A stretch of DNA of 64,000 bases from Pterobdella sp. o SKG-2022. Taxonomy: Eukaryota > Annelida > Clitellata > Hirudinida > Piscicolidae. The notes beneath the pieces were generated by a model that saw only the letters and a program-made list of their open reading frames with translations, did no database searches and was not told where the DNA came from. Position 1 is the stretch's first letter; each line of letters opens with the position of its first letter. Positions 63,701 through 64,000 of this stretch are shown piece by piece. The DNA lies in assembly GCA_964035795.1 (NCBI GenBank), contig OZ038321.1, positions 21,702,283 through 21,766,282 of the forward strand, in the 5' to 3' direction. A program made the position numbers and the translations under genes.

Positions 63701-64000
63701 AAAATAATTATTTAAAATTATTCATTCAAAAATTTTAAAACTATTTTTTTTATTCCAAAATAAATAGCGTCAAATAATGAGTTCTATTTGACGTAGTGCT
63801 TGCAGCCTATCGGCACTCAAGTAATATTTAGAAAAAAACAATGATCTTCCTATAACTTTAATTTTTATTGAAACCCTTCATCTATGTTTCCATAAGAATT
63901 TAAATATAATTGGATTTTTTGAAAATAATATACAAATGAATTATGACAAAGTTTAATTTTTCGAAAATTTTAGTTTTTTGTAATAAATGAATATATCCAA
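63701..64000. other. no gene seen
   Basis: AT-rich right edge with no supported feature. Confidence 0.4.

Overview
This window is animal nuclear DNA. It is very AT-rich, its genes are split into small exons with GT/AG introns, and every confident gene belongs to a metazoan family: WDR48, RhoGEF, NHERF-like, GAB-like, Reeler, HENMT1, TTC19, nuclear receptor, Islet and LRR receptor. Islet, a ligand-binding nuclear receptor and a PH/YxxP docking protein point to a bilaterian or cnidarian-grade invertebrate; the exact lineage is not resolved. No bacterial features (operons, ribosome binding sites, CRISPR) are present. I rebuilt the genes by hand, joining exons so that reading phase is kept across each intron.

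Layout. 0.6-1.04 kb (-): the first two coding exons of WDR48, whose 3' part lies off the left edge. 1.56-1.96 kb (+): a small unassigned three-exon gene, head-to-head with WDR48. 2.86-6.14 kb (+): RhoGEF with a complete DH domain and no visible PH domain. 7.7-13.7 kb (-): three-PDZ NHERF-like scaffold. 15.4-18.5 kb (-): PH-domain docking protein of GAB type with a C-terminal YxxP cluster; its last intron carries a decayed pseudogene. 18.5-23.7 kb: repeat-rich spacer with a foldback, a SINE, a MITE and a LINE. 23.7-24.9 kb (+): secreted single-Reeler protein. 24.9-27.9 kb: orphan exon candidates. 28.0-30.2 kb (+): HENMT1, tail-to-tail with TTC19 (31.1-32.3 kb, -). 32.9-37.9 kb (+): nuclear receptor, ten exons. 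44.8-50.1 kb (+): Islet LIM-homeobox gene. 50-60 kb: gene-poor, with a (GAT)n microsatellite of about 330 bp and a SINE. 60.2-62.6 kb (-): single-pass LRR membrane protein. 63.0-63.5 kb: a large foldback repeat.

The genes do not form one pathway. Functionally they cover signalling (RhoGEF, GAB-like, NHERF-like, LRR receptor), transcription (nuclear receptor, Islet), ubiquitin control (WDR48), small-RNA maturation (HENMT1), mitochondria (TTC19) and secretion (Reeler). I found no convincing new multi-gene system. The most unusual items are the nuclear receptor with an ERR-type P-box in an NR1-like domain, the PH-less RhoGEF, the probable NHERF linker microexons and the foldback repeats.
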